From Prauserella_A sp040635515 (GTDB taxonomy: Bacteria; Actinomycetota; Actinomycetes; Mycobacteriales; Pseudonocardiaceae), in assembly GCA_040635515.1 (NCBI GenBank), contig JBEYHY010000001.1:186001-250000 (forward strand): a DNA stretch of 64,000 nucleotides, given 5' to 3'. The notes under the pieces were generated by a model. The model did no database searches. It was not told the DNA's origin and was given only the letters and a program-made list of their open reading frames with translations. Numbering within the stretch: position 1 is the stretch's first letter; every line of letters starts with the position of its first letter. A program made the translations under genes and the position numbers. Shown in pieces: positions 39,397-48,401 of the stretch.

Positions 39397-41205
39397 GTGC
39401 TTCGCACCCACAACGCCGGCACCTTGCGTGTCGAGCACGCTGGCCAGACCGTCACCCTCACCGGCTGGGTGGCGAGGCGGCGCGATCACGGCGGGGTGAT
39501 CTTCGTCGATCTTCGTGACGCGAGTGGGATCGCGCAGGTGGTCTTCCGCGAAGGGGAAATGGCGGAGCAGGCCCACAACCTTCGCGCCGAGTACTGCATC
39601 AAGGTCGTCGGTGAGGTGTCACGCAGGCCGGAGGGCAACGACAACCCCGAGATTCCCACCGGCGGCATCGAGGTGCTGGTCACCGATCTCGTGGTGCTCT
39701 CGGAATCGGCGGTGCTGCCGTTCCCCATCGACGACAGGGTCGACGTGGGCGAGGAGGTGCGGCTCAAGTACCGCTACCTCGACCTGCGCCGCACCGCTCC
39801 GGCCGGCGCGATGCGGCTGCGCAGCGAGGTCAACCGGGTCGCGAGGGATGTGTTGCACGGACAGGGTTTCGTCGAGGTGGAGACGCCGACGATGACCCGG
39901 TCGACCCCGGAGGGTGCCCGCGACTTCGTCGTGCCGGCCAGGCTGCGGCCCGGATCCTGGTACGCGCTGCCCCAATCGCCGCAGCTATTCAAGCAGTTGC
40001 TCATGGTGGGCGGGCTCGAACGCTACTACCAGATCGCGCGCTGTTACCGCGACGAGGACTTCCGCGCCGACCGGCAACCCGAGTTCACGCAACTCGACAT
40101 CGAGATGAGTTTCGTCGAGCAGGACGACGTCATCGCGCTTGGCGAGGACATCGTCGCCGCGCTGTGGGCGATCGCCGGCGCCGACGTGCCCAGGCCGTTC
40201 CGCCGCATCAGCTACGCCGAGGCGATGGCCAAGTACGGCACGGACAAGCCGGACCTGCGGTTCGATCTCGAACTGACCGAGCTGACGGAATTCTTCTCCG
40301 ACACACCGTTCCGGGTTTTCCAGGCTCCCTACGTCGGAGCTGTCGTGATGCCGGGCGGCGCGAGCCAGCCACGCCGTCAGCTCGACGCGTGGCAGGAGTG
40401 GGCGAAGCAGCGAGGCCACAGGGGACTGGCTTACGTGCTCGTTGGTGAGGACGGCACGCTGAGCGGCCCGGTCGCGAAGAACATCTCGGAACACGAGAAG
40501 GAAAACCTCGCCGCCGCAGTCGGCGCGAAGCCGGGTGACTGCGTGTTCTTCTCGGCGGGCAAGCCGAACGCCGCGCGTGCGCTGCTCGGCGCTGCCCGGG
40601 TCGAGATCGCCGACCGGCTCGGCATGATCGACGAGAACGCGTGGTCTTTCGTGTGGGTGGTGGACTTCCCGCTGTTCGAGGCAGCCGACGAGACCGACGA
40701 TGTCGCTGTCGGCGGCGGCAAGTGGACGGCACTGCACCACGCGTTCACCTCGCCGACGCCGGACTGGATCGACAAGTTCGAGACCGACCCCGGCAACGCG
40801 CTCGCCTACGCCTACGACATCGTCTGCAACGGCAACGAAATCGGTGGCGGGTCCATCCGTATCCACCGCGCCGACGTGCAAAAGCGGGTCTTCGAGATCA
40901 TGGGACTCTCCGAGGCGGAAGCCCAGGAGAAGTTCGGCTTCCTGCTCGACGCCTTCCAGTTCGGCCCTCCGCCGCACGGCGGCATCGCCTTCGGCTGGGA
41001 CCGCATCGTGATGCTGCTCGCCGGCGCGGAATCGCTGAGGGACGTCATCGCGTTCCCGAAGACCGGTGGCGGCTACGACCCGCTCACCGGCGCTCCGGCC
41101 CCGATCACGGCGGCGCAGCGCAAGGAGGCGGGAGTCGACGCGAAGCCGGTGGTCAAGGCCGACGCCGCGGCCAAGCCGGAATCCGGTTCGCAGCCGCTTT
41201 CCTGA
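39397..41205 (+). CDS. aspS: Aspartyl-tRNA synthetase
   Basis: 602-residue bacterial-type class IIb synthetase. N-terminal OB anticodon domain (TLTGWVARRRDHGGVIFVDLRD), catalytic motif 2 (RCYRDEDFRADRQPEFTQLDIE), the GAD insertion (about 290-420) and motif 3 (FGWDRIVML) are all present. The GTG at 39397 has GAGAGGA upstream and gives the usual VLRTHNAGTL start. The 250-bp region before it holds a small hairpin (39226-39250, 8-bp stem) of unknown meaning. In mycobacteria this enzyme is reported to be non-discriminating toward tRNA-Asn; not assessed here. Confidence 0.96.
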   Translation: MLRTHNAGTLRVEHAGQTVTLTGWVARRRDHGGVIFVDLRDASGIAQVVFREGEMAEQAHNLRAEYCIKVVGEVSRRPEGNDNPEIPTGGIEVLVTDLVVLSESAVLPFPIDDRVDVGEEVRLKYRYLDLRRTAPAGAMRLRSEVNRVARDVLHGQGFVEVETPTMTRSTPEGARDFVVPARLRPGSWYALPQSPQLFKQLLMVGGLERYYQIARCYRDEDFRADRQPEFTQLDIEMSFVEQDDVIALGEDIVAALWAIAGADVPRPFRRISYAEAMAKYGTDKPDLRFDLELTELTEFFSDTPFRVFQAPYVGAVVMPGGASQPRRQLDAWQEWAKQRGHRGLAYVLVGEDGTLSGPVAKNISEHEKENLAAAVGAKPGDCVFFSAGKPNAARALLGAARVEIADRLGMIDENAWSFVWVVDFPLFEAADETDDVAVGGGKWTALHHAFTSPTPDWIDKFETDPGNALAYAYDIVCNGNEIGGGSIRIHRADVQKRVFEIMGLSEAEAQEKFGFLLDAFQFGPPPHGGIAFGWDRIVMLLAGAESLRDVIAFPKTGGGYDPLTGAPAPITAAQRKEAGVDAKPVVKADAAAKPESGSQPLS

Positions 41206-41214
41206 GCGAGCCGA

Positions 41215-42159
41215 GTGCTCCACCTGCGGGCGATCAGCCCGGCCGGCCGCACCGACGCGGTGTTGGCGACCCTGGGAAACCATCCCGGGGTCGCCAACTT
41301 GTCGTGCTCGCGAGGAGTCGCGGTCGCACCGGCCGGTGACGTTGTCGAGGCCGACCTCGCCCGCGAGGCGGCCGATGAGGTGATCCGGCTGCTCGCGGCG
41401 GAGCGGCTCGACCGCTCCGGATCGATCACCCTCACCGAGCTCGACGCGGTGCTTTCCGATGCCGCCGACAAGGCGGAACAGCGCGCGAAGGGGGACGCGG
41501 CGGACGCGGTCATCTGGCAGGAACTGGTGAGCCGGACCGGCGAGGAATCCCGGCTGAGTCCCGTTTTCCAGACTTTCCTGACGATCGCGTGTGTGCTGGC
41601 CGCCATCGGCGTGGTGACCGATTCGCCGGTCACGCTCGTCGGCGCGATGGTGGTGGGGCCCGAATTCGGCCCCCTGGCCGGGATCGCGGTCGGAATCGTG
41701 CTGCGCCGCTGGGATCTGGTGCGCCGCGCCGGGCTCGCGCTCGCCGTCGGATATCCCTTGGCGATGCTGGTCACCGCCGGTTTTACGGTGCTGGGCAAGA
41801 CAACGGGGCTCGTGACGGCGGAAACCCTGCTGGCGGAACGCAATGTCGATTTCGTCTACCAGTTCAGCGGTTACTCGGTGCTGATCGCATTGCTTGCCGG
41901 AGCGGCGGGGATGCTCGCGATGACCTCGGAGAAATCGGCGGCGCTCGTGGGAGTCTTCATCTCGGTCACCACGATTCCCGCCGCCGGATATGCCGTCGTG
42001 GCAGCCGTGCTCGGCCAGTGGGACCGCTGCGCGCTTTCCCTTGTTCAGTTGCTGGTCAACCTGGTGGGGCTGGTGCTTGCCGCGGCATTGGTACTGGCAT
42101 TGCGCCTGCGAAGGGACCCGAGGGTGGTGTTGCCGACCCGCCCGTTGCCCCGGGGCTGA
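41215..42159 (+). CDS. DUF389-family membrane protein
   Basis: 314-residue protein. A soluble N-terminal ferredoxin-like domain of about 115 residues precedes six or so membrane helices with the DUF389 signature LTIACVLAAIGVVTDSPVTLVGAMVVGPEFGPL (here read in two parts). The function of the family is unknown; some members are described as putative hydrophobic domain transporters. GTG start 9 nt after aspS, so possibly cotranscribed. Confidence 0.88.
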   Translation: MLHLRAISPAGRTDAVLATLGNHPGVANLSCSRGVAVAPAGDVVEADLAREAADEVIRLLAAERLDRSGSITLTELDAVLSDAADKAEQRAKGDAADAVIWQELVSRTGEESRLSPVFQTFLTIACVLAAIGVVTDSPVTLVGAMVVGPEFGPLAGIAVGIVLRRWDLVRRAGLALAVGYPLAMLVTAGFTVLGKTTGLVTAETLLAERNVDFVYQFSGYSVLIALLAGAAGMLAMTSEKSAALVGVFISVTTIPAAGYAVVAAVLGQWDRCALSLVQLLVNLVGLVLAAALVLALRLRRDPRVVLPTRPLPRG

Positions 42160-42255
42160 GCCGAGGCGAACGGCGGGTGTACCAGGTGGGAAAACATCAC
42201 GATCATCGTCAACGTTGTGGTCACCGTTGCTCATTCACTAGTAGGGTCTGTGTCA

Positions 42256-43467
42256 ATGACTGTCGACACCTCCTCTGCCGACGATTCCACTGTCGGAGCG
42301 GGAGCGGAACTTCTGTCCATCGAGGCCGCGGTCGTCGCCGCCGAGGCGGTCCTCGCGCATCGTTTTGGCAGTGCGATCACTTTGGTCGACGCCGAGGATC
42401 TTGAGGGAAGCGGCCCCGCGACGGTCGTCAGGGCGCGGGTGGCCTCCTCACCGTTCGCGTTACCGCGCACCTTGGTGATCAAGCATTACCCCGAACGTCC
42501 CATGCCGGGCGAGACGGATTCGTTCGCGAGAGAAGCCGCCAGCTACCAGTTGTTCACCGCGCTGTCCCCCGAGGAGCGCGTGTGTCCCGAACTGCTCGCT
42601 CATGACCGCGATCACCGCGTGCTGGTGATCGACGATCTGGGGCGCACGGACACGCTTGAGGACAAGCTGAACGGTTCCGACGGCAGGGCGGCCGAAACGG
42701 CGCTGCTGTCGTGGGCGCGATCACTGGGCAGGATGCATTTCAGCACGGCCAATCGGGAGGCCGACTTCAACGCGTTGCTGCGCAGGCTGAGCGCGGGAGC
42801 CAAGGGTGAGGAGCAGCCGAGGCAGCCCGACCAGACCGTGGAACTCGTCGCGGCCTGCGAGCAGCTTCCTCCTTTGCTCAGGGATGTGCTCGGCGTGCCG
42901 ACGCCGGAGGCCGCCCACGACGCCCTCGGCAGAGCGCTCGACCAGGCTCGTTCGCCGTCGTACCGGGCGTTCAGCCCGGTGGATCTGTGGCCGGACAACA
43001 ACCTGGTGACCAGCGCCGGTGTGCGCTTTCTCGATTTCGAACGCGGCAGGATCCGCAGTGCGCTCGTCGACGCCGCTCATCTGAGGGTGCCGTTCGCGTC
43101 GGGGCCGAAACCCCTCGCGTTGCCCTCGGGGATGAGCGAGGCGATGATCGCCGCGTGGCGGGCCGAGGTCGTCGCGTTGTGGCCGGGGCTGGCCGACGAG
43201 GACACGCTCTCGTCCTACTTGCTGGACAACCAGTTGCTGCTGGTGTCGATGGCGACGGTGCGGTTGCTGCCGAGGCTGCTGGGCAGCGCCGAGTTCTCCG
43301 CGTCAGGTCCCGCTTCCGCGCTGGTGACCTGGTGGCGAGACCTCACCGAATACGCGGGAAGGGAAGGCGAGGACGGCGTCGCCGATCACGCCGACACGGT
43401 GACGCGCGCGCTCGCGGCACGGTTCGGCAGGGGACTGGCACTGCCGCTGTACCCGGCGTTCCGCTAG
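42256..43467 (+). CDS. Protein kinase/aminoglycoside phosphotransferase-fold protein
   Basis: 403-residue protein with a kinase-like layout: an ATP-lobe strand with Lys (LVIKHYPE), hinge LVIDDLG, and a catalytic region SPVDLWPDNNL followed by FLDFERG. The usual HGDXXXXN loop has lost His (PVD instead of HGD) but keeps the catalytic Asp and an Asn; the metal-binding Asp of DFE is kept. It may phosphorylate a small molecule or be a degenerate kinase. The ATG at 42256 has AGGGT upstream. It stands alone between DUF389 and a MerR gene. Confidence 0.72.
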   Translation: MTVDTSSADDSTVGAGAELLSIEAAVVAAEAVLAHRFGSAITLVDAEDLEGSGPATVVRARVASSPFALPRTLVIKHYPERPMPGETDSFAREAASYQLFTALSPEERVCPELLAHDRDHRVLVIDDLGRTDTLEDKLNGSDGRAAETALLSWARSLGRMHFSTANREADFNALLRRLSAGAKGEEQPRQPDQTVELVAACEQLPPLLRDVLGVPTPEAAHDALGRALDQARSPSYRAFSPVDLWPDNNLVTSAGVRFLDFERGRIRSALVDAAHLRVPFASGPKPLALPSGMSEAMIAAWRAEVVALWPGLADEDTLSSYLLDNQLLLVSMATVRLLPRLLGSAEFSASGPASALVTWWRDLTEYAGREGEDGVADHADTVTRALAARFGRGLALPLYPAFR

Positions 43468-43505
43468 GGGCACGCGCCCGGCGGTTCGCGAAGCGGACAT
43501 CCGGG

Positions 43506-43865
43506 TCATTCACCTTTGGCCGTCGTGATGACGTCGTCGAGGACGTCCCGGGACCGGGTCAGATCGTCGATCATCGAGGTGATCCGGTCCCGCTCGGCGG
43601 TGAGCTGCTCGACCAGCATCGGGGTCGCCGTCTCGGCGGGGCCTCCGTCGGTATCCCTGATGCAGGGCAGCAGGTCGGCGATCTTGGCACTGCACAAGCC
43701 CGCCGCGTACAGCTCCTGGATGCGCACGACGCGATCGACGGCCGATTCCGGATATTCCCGGTGCCCGCCGGGAGTGCGTTCGGCGGCAAGCAGGCCCTGT
43801 TGCTCGTAGTACCGCAGCGAGCGCTCGCTGACGGCGGTCCTTGAGGCCAGTTCACCGATCCGCAT
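43506..43865 (-). CDS. MerR-family transcriptional regulator
   Basis: 119-residue regulator. The N-terminal winged helix is canonical (MRIGELASRTAVSERSLRYYEQQGLL), followed by a long dimerisation helix at about 75-110. One Cys lies in AAGLCSAKI and a second in LLPCIRD, not the metal pattern of MerR itself. It is divergent from an Old Yellow Enzyme gene whose promoter holds a long palindrome between widely spaced -35 and -10 boxes, typical of MerR targets. It probably senses an electrophile or oxidant, which is inference. Confidence 0.9.
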   Translation of the reverse strand: MRIGELASRTAVSERSLRYYEQQGLLAAERTPGGHREYPESAVDRVVRIQELYAAGLCSAKIADLLPCIRDTDGGPAETATPMLVEQLTAERDRITSMIDDLTRSRDVLDDVITTAKGE

Positions 43866-43907
43866 CGCACACCGCCTTCCGGGAATACCGTCGCCACCGA
43901 TTTCCTC

Positions 43908-43939
43908 TTGAACCTAACATCCATGTCAGGTTCTATCGT
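43908..43939 (+). promoter_or_regulatory. MerR-type promoter/operator of the OYE gene
   Basis: A near-perfect inverted repeat, arms GAACCTAACAT and ATGTCAGGTTC separated by CC (43910-43933), lies between TTGAAC (43908-43913) and TATCGT (43934-43939), a 20-bp spacer. Long spacers filled by a dyad are the hallmark of MerR-activated promoters. The OYE start codon follows 6 nt later. Confidence 0.72.
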
Positions 43940-43945
43940 TCCCGC

Positions 43946-45046
43946 ATGACCGATTCCGACCTGCTCACTCCCTACCGGCTCGGCTCGCTGACGCTGGCCA
44001 ACCGCATGGTCATGGCGCCGATGACCCGGTTCCGCGCCGAGGAGGACGGGACCCCGGCGCCGATCGTCGCCGACTACTACGCCCAGCGCGCCGGAGCGGG
44101 ACTGATCATCACCGAAGGCATCTGGCCGAGCGCTCGCGGCCAGTCGGAGTGGCGCATCCCCGGCCTGGAGACCATGAGGCACGTGCGGGGCTGGCGGACG
44201 GTGACCGACGCCGTGCACGCCGAGGGCGGGGTGATCTTCGCGCAACTCATGCACGGTGGCAGGAAAGGGCACCCGAGGTCTCGGCTGACCGGCGACGTCC
44301 CTTCGGGGCCATCCGCCGTCGCCGCGCCGGGTCCCGTGCACGTCAAGGACGGCAAGGCCGACGCGATAACCCCGCTCGCGATGACCAGGGCCGACATCCG
44401 GCAGGCCGTGCTCGATCACGTCGCCGCCGCGCGCAACGCGATCGACGCCGGATTCGACGGCGTCGAATTGCATGGTGCCAACAGCTACCTGATTCACCAG
44501 TTCCTCGCCGACAACACCAACCTCAGGGACGACGAGTACGGGCGCGCAAGCATCGCGGACCGGATCAGGTTCGCCGCCGAGGTCACGACCGCGGTGGCCG
44601 AGGCCATCGGAGCGGAGCGGACCGCGCTGCGGCTTTCCCCCGGCAATCCCCAGTTCGGCATGGTCGAGCACGATCCGGCGCCGGTGTACCGGGCGCTGGT
44701 CACGGCACTGCGCGACGTGCGGCTGAGCTATCTGCACATCACCGACGGCGACACCTACGCGGCGCTCGCGGACCTGCGCACGCTGTGGCCGGGCACGCTG
44801 ATCGGCAACGTCGGCGAGAACAGGGAGCCGACGAGTGAGCAGGCGGCCGTCGCCGTTCTCGCGGAGGGCACCGCCGATTTGGTGTCGTTCGGCAGGGCGT
44901 TCATCGCCAACCCCGACCTGCCCTCGCGGTTCGCGCGGGGTGCTCCGCTGGCCGCGATCGACGAAGCGCATCTCTACACCCACGGCGGCGCCGGTTACAC
45001 CGATTACCCGGTGTGGCGGGAGAGCGCCGCCGCCGGAGGGCGGTGA
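43946..45046 (+). CDS. Old Yellow Enzyme-family alkene reductase
   Basis: 366-residue FMN TIM-barrel ene-reductase of the NemA/OPR type. It reduces activated C=C bonds (enones, nitroesters) with NAD(P)H. Recognisable features are MAPMTRFRA at the FMN phosphate side, the substrate-binding HXXN in VELHGANSYLIHQFL, and the second FMN site VSFGRAFIANPDLP. The ATG at 43946 is fixed by homology and lies just after the MerR-type promoter, so expression is probably switched on by electrophiles through the divergent MerR protein. Confidence 0.93.
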   Translation: MTDSDLLTPYRLGSLTLANRMVMAPMTRFRAEEDGTPAPIVADYYAQRAGAGLIITEGIWPSARGQSEWRIPGLETMRHVRGWRTVTDAVHAEGGVIFAQLMHGGRKGHPRSRLTGDVPSGPSAVAAPGPVHVKDGKADAITPLAMTRADIRQAVLDHVAAARNAIDAGFDGVELHGANSYLIHQFLADNTNLRDDEYGRASIADRIRFAAEVTTAVAEAIGAERTALRLSPGNPQFGMVEHDPAPVYRALVTALRDVRLSYLHITDGDTYAALADLRTLWPGTLIGNVGENREPTSEQAAVAVLAEGTADLVSFGRAFIANPDLPSRFARGAPLAAIDEAHLYTHGGAGYTDYPVWRESAAAGGR

Positions 45047-45088
45047 CCGGCCGCGCCGGTTGTCGGTACCCGCGGTTACCTTCGAAGT

Positions 45089-46465
45089 GTGCAACAGGAC
45101 GAGCTCTTCACGGTGAACCAGGATCTGGCGCCCCCGCCGGAGCCGGTCGGCGCCGCGGAACCGCCGCCGGCGCCGCCGGGGTCGCCGCTCGCGGTCCGGA
45201 TGCGGCCTCGCACGCTGGAGGAGGTCGCGGGCCAGCAGCATCTGCTGCGTGAGGGCGCCCCGCTGCGCAGGCTGGTCGAGGGGGCCGCGCCCGCGTCCGT
45301 GCTGTTGTACGGGCCTCCCGGTACCGGAAAAACCACGCTGGCCAATCTCGTCTCGACGGCGACGGGTCGCCGGTTCGTCGCGCTGTCGGCGCTGTCGGCG
45401 GGTGTCAAGGAGGTCAGGGGCGTCATCGAGGAGGCCCGCAGGCGGCGCAAGTACAACTCCGAGAACACGGTCCTGTTCATCGACGAGGTGCACCGGTTCT
45501 CCAAGACGCAGCAGGACGCGCTGCTCGGAGCCGTGGAAGACCGCACGGTACTGCTGGTGGCGGCGACCACGGAGAACCCGTCGTTCTCCGTGGTGTCGCC
45601 GCTGCTGTCGCGCTCGCTGGTACTGCAGCTGCGGCCGCTGACCGACGACGACATCAAGGGACTACTCGGCAGGGCGCTGACCGACGAGCGCGGGCTCGGC
45701 GGGGTCTTCGAGCTGTCCGAGGACGCGATGGCACACGTCGTGCGGCTGGCCTCGGGCGACGCGCGAAGGGCGCTGACCGCGCTCGAAGCCGCGGCGGACG
45801 CCACGTCGGCCACCCAAGGCGCCATCATCGACCTCGCGACCGTCGAGTCCACTGTGGACAAGGCTGCGGTCAGGTACGACAGGGACGGCGATCAGCACTA
45901 CGACGTCATCAGCGCGTTCATCAAATCGATCCGCGGTTCGGACGTCGACGCGGCACTGCACTACCTGGCCAGGATGATCGAGGCGGGGGAGGACCCCCGG
46001 TTCATCGCCAGGCGGCTCGTCGTGCACGCGAGCGAGGACATCGGGCTTGCCGATCCGACGGCGCTGCAATCCGCGGTCGCGGCCGCGCACGCGGTGCAGT
46101 TCATCGGGATGCCGGAGGGCAGGCTCGCGCTCGCGCAGGCCACCGTGCACCTGGCCACGGCGCCGAAGTCCAACGCCGTCATCGCCGGTATCGACGCCGC
46201 ACTCGGCGACGTGCGCGCCGGGGGCACCGGAACGGTGCCCCCGCATCTGCGCGACGGCCACTACGCGGGGGCGGCGAAGCTCGGTAACGCGCAGAACTAC
46301 CGCTATCCGCACGACGTCGCCGACGGTGTGCTCGCTCAGCAGTACCCGCCCGACGAGCTGGTCGGCAAGGACTACTACCACCCGACCAGCAGGGGCGCCG
46401 AGCGGACACTGGCCGAGCGGGTCCCCCGGCTGCGCCGCACGATCAGGGACGGTCCCCGCTCCTAG
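45089..46465 (+). CDS. rarA: Replication-associated recombination ATPase RarA/MgsA
   Basis: 458-residue clamp-loader-like AAA+ ATPase that acts at stalled replication forks. Walker A GPPGTGKTTL at about 75, Walker B LFIDEVHRF, sensor ATTENPSFSV, and the C-terminal tetramerisation domain with YDVISAFIKSIRGSD and NYRYPHD. The GTG start gives an N terminus MQQDELF resembling a beta-clamp-binding peptide. It matches Rv2559c in the conserved order before alaS. Confidence 0.94.
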   Translation: MQQDELFTVNQDLAPPPEPVGAAEPPPAPPGSPLAVRMRPRTLEEVAGQQHLLREGAPLRRLVEGAAPASVLLYGPPGTGKTTLANLVSTATGRRFVALSALSAGVKEVRGVIEEARRRRKYNSENTVLFIDEVHRFSKTQQDALLGAVEDRTVLLVAATTENPSFSVVSPLLSRSLVLQLRPLTDDDIKGLLGRALTDERGLGGVFELSEDAMAHVVRLASGDARRALTALEAAADATSATQGAIIDLATVESTVDKAAVRYDRDGDQHYDVISAFIKSIRGSDVDAALHYLARMIEAGEDPRFIARRLVVHASEDIGLADPTALQSAVAAAHAVQFIGMPEGRLALAQATVHLATAPKSNAVIAGIDAALGDVRAGGTGTVPPHLRDGHYAGAAKLGNAQNYRYPHDVADGVLAQQYPPDELVGKDYYHPTSRGAERTLAERVPRLRRTIRDGPRS

Positions 46466-46570
46466 TACCCGTTCGCTCGCCACCCAGGCGTGAGCACGCC
46501 CTCTTCCGGATACCCCACCCCGGGACGTTCCGAGAGGCGCCGGACGGCGCCAGGGTGAGGGGAGCCAGCC

Positions 46571-47452
46571 ATGTCCGTGCCGACACCGCCGACCGTCGCC
46601 GTGCTGGGAACGGGGACCATGGGCGAACCGATGGCGGCGAACCTGCTCGCCGCGGGGCTGCCGGTACGGGTGTGGAACCGGACGGCGGCCAAGACCGCCT
46701 CGCTTGCCGGGCGGGGCGCGACCGTGGCGGCGACTCCGCGGGAGGCCGTCGCGGGAGCCGGCCTCGTGGTGACGATGTTGTCCGAGGGCCGCGCGGTGCG
46801 CGACACGGTGAATCCCGCGCTGGAAGCCTTCGACCGGGACGCGGTGTGGCTGCAGATGAGCACGGTGGGGCCGGAGTGGACGGCCGAACTGGCCGGGCTC
46901 GCGGACGACGCGGGAATCGCGTTCGTCGACGCCCCTGTGCTCGGCACGCGCCGGCCCGCCGAGCAGGGCACGCTCGTGGTGCTGGCCTCCGGGCCGCTCC
47001 GGCTCGGGCAGCGGTGTGCGCCCGTGTTCGACACGGTCGGCTCCCGCACGATGTGGGTCGGCCTCGCGGGGGCGGGCAGCAAGCTCAAACTCGTGGTCAA
47101 CGCGTGGTTGCTCGGCCTGACCAACGCCGCGGCGGAGAGCATCGCGCTCGCCGGCGTACTCGATGTGGATCCGAAGCTGTTCCTCGAAGCCATCCGAGGC
47201 GGCCCGCTGGACGCCGCCTACGCGCACGCCAAGGGCGAGGAGATGATCGCGGGCGACTACCCGCCGAGCTTCACGGCCGCGCTCGCCATGAAGGACGCCG
47301 AACTGGCACTCGCCGCGGCGGGGGAGACGGAGCTCGGCGGGCTGCGCGCGACGCTGTCCCACCTGTCGGCCGTCGCCGAGGCGGGCCATGCGGGCGAGGA
47401 CATGGCGGTGCTGTTCCGGGGCGTCACCGATGCGCCGCAACACAGAGGGTGA
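46571..47452 (+). CDS. 3-hydroxyisobutyrate dehydrogenase-family oxidoreductase
   Basis: 293-residue beta-hydroxyacid dehydrogenase. Rossmann LGTGTMGEPMAANLL and WNRT (NADP-type) at the N terminus; catalytic K171 in AGSKLKLVVNAWL. The loop usually reading DAPVSGG is DAPVLGTRRPAEQG, as in some glyoxylate/succinic semialdehyde reductase-like members. The substrate is unknown. GAGGGGAG lies 6 nt before the ATG. It is not obviously cotranscribed with the flanking genes. Confidence 0.88.
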   Translation: MSVPTPPTVAVLGTGTMGEPMAANLLAAGLPVRVWNRTAAKTASLAGRGATVAATPREAVAGAGLVVTMLSEGRAVRDTVNPALEAFDRDAVWLQMSTVGPEWTAELAGLADDAGIAFVDAPVLGTRRPAEQGTLVVLASGPLRLGQRCAPVFDTVGSRTMWVGLAGAGSKLKLVVNAWLLGLTNAAAESIALAGVLDVDPKLFLEAIRGGPLDAAYAHAKGEEMIAGDYPPSFTAALAMKDAELALAAAGETELGGLRATLSHLSAVAEAGHAGEDMAVLFRGVTDAPQHRG

Positions 47453-47549
47453 CCGACCGGCAGGGCGGCCCGGACGGATCCGGCGACGCACGGTAGCCTG
47501 ACGCGCAATCGACATCGAGGCAGTCGCCATCGATCCTGAAGGAGGGCAC

Positions 47550-47963
47550 GTGTCGGCTGGGCAGATCGCCGCGCTGATCGCCGCGGGCGCGTTCGTGTTG
47601 CTGGTGCTGTTCCTGGCGATCGCGTTGATCAAGCTCGGCCGCACGCTGGACGAGGCCACGATCGCCATCCGCAAGGCCCACGAGAACGCGGATCCGTTGC
47701 TGCACGGCGCCAACGACACGATCACGCATGTGAACACCCAGCTTGAGCGGGTGGACGGGATCACGGCCAACGCGCAGGCCGTGTCCGGCAACGTGTCGGC
47801 GCTGTCGTCGGTGTTCACCGCGACGCTCGGCGGGCCACTCGTGAAGACCGCGGCGCTGTCCTACGGGCTGTCCAAGGCCGTCCGGGCTCGTCGCTCGGCC
47901 AAGAACGGCAACGGGATCGAGGGCAAGCACTCGCGGCGCAAGCGCAGGAGCGGCAAGCGATGA
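47550..47963 (+). CDS. DUF948-family membrane protein
   Basis: 137-residue protein with one N-terminal membrane helix (IAALIAAGAFVLLVLFLAIA, about residues 5-25) and a helical cytoplasmic part (LGRTLDEATIAIRKAHENAD), ending in a basic Arg/Lys tail. This is the DUF948 pattern, general stress/chemotaxis-like proteins of unknown function. The GTG has GAAGGAGG upstream. It overlaps the next gene by 4 nt; the pair precedes alaS in many actinobacteria. Confidence 0.85.
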   Translation: MSAGQIAALIAAGAFVLLVLFLAIALIKLGRTLDEATIAIRKAHENADPLLHGANDTITHVNTQLERVDGITANAQAVSGNVSALSSVFTATLGGPLVKTAALSYGLSKAVRARRSAKNGNGIEGKHSRRKRRSGKR

Positions 47964-48289
47964 GGCGACTGTTCTGGCTGAGTGTCGGCGTCGCGGCGGG
48001 AGTCGCGCTGTCGAGGAAGGCGACCGAAACCGCTCGTCAAGCCACTCCGGCGGGGTTAGCCTCGAACGTAGGCGACGCCGTCAGGGAGCTCGCCGGCGCC
48101 ATCGGCGCCTTCGGCGCGGACGTCCGCGCCGGGATGAGCGAGCGGGAAGAGGAGCTGAACGACATCGTGGAAGAGCGTGCCGGAGTGCAACGACCCCAGA
48201 TGCGGGACGCTGCCCGCAGGCCAGGGGAAGCCGGCAGGCACGCGGCACCCGAAACGCGTGCGCGGCGAGCGCGCCGGGCGGAGAGCTGA
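47960..48289 (+). CDS. Small membrane-associated protein upstream of alaS
   Basis: 109-residue protein: a short hydrophobic N terminus (RRLFWLSVGVAAGVALSRK), a helical middle, an acidic REEELNDIVEER segment, then a basic disordered tail. Similar proteins lie between the DUF948 gene and alaS across actinobacteria, but no function is known. Its ATG overlaps the DUF948 stop (ATGA), so the two are coupled and probably work together. Confidence 0.78.
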   Translation: MRRLFWLSVGVAAGVALSRKATETARQATPAGLASNVGDAVRELAGAIGAFGADVRAGMSEREEELNDIVEERAGVQRPQMRDAARRPGEAGRHAAPETRARRARRAES

Positions 48290-48401
48290 GCGCTTTCCGT
48301 AAGGCCAGCCGCCCAGCCCTTCGCCGCCCCACCTCGGCTTCGTTCCCGACCGGTGACAGCGCACTCTCGCGCCGCCGGACCTCACCCTTCAAGGAAAACC
48401 A

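Noticed and set aside
39985..42234. Minus-strand open frame of about 750 codons opposite aspS and DUF389
   Set aside because: No domain, low-complexity composition, and two well-supported genes occupy the plus strand.
42256..43467. Aminoglycoside resistance phosphotransferase
   Set aside because: Only the fold is shared; the catalytic HGD loop is altered and there is no resistance context.
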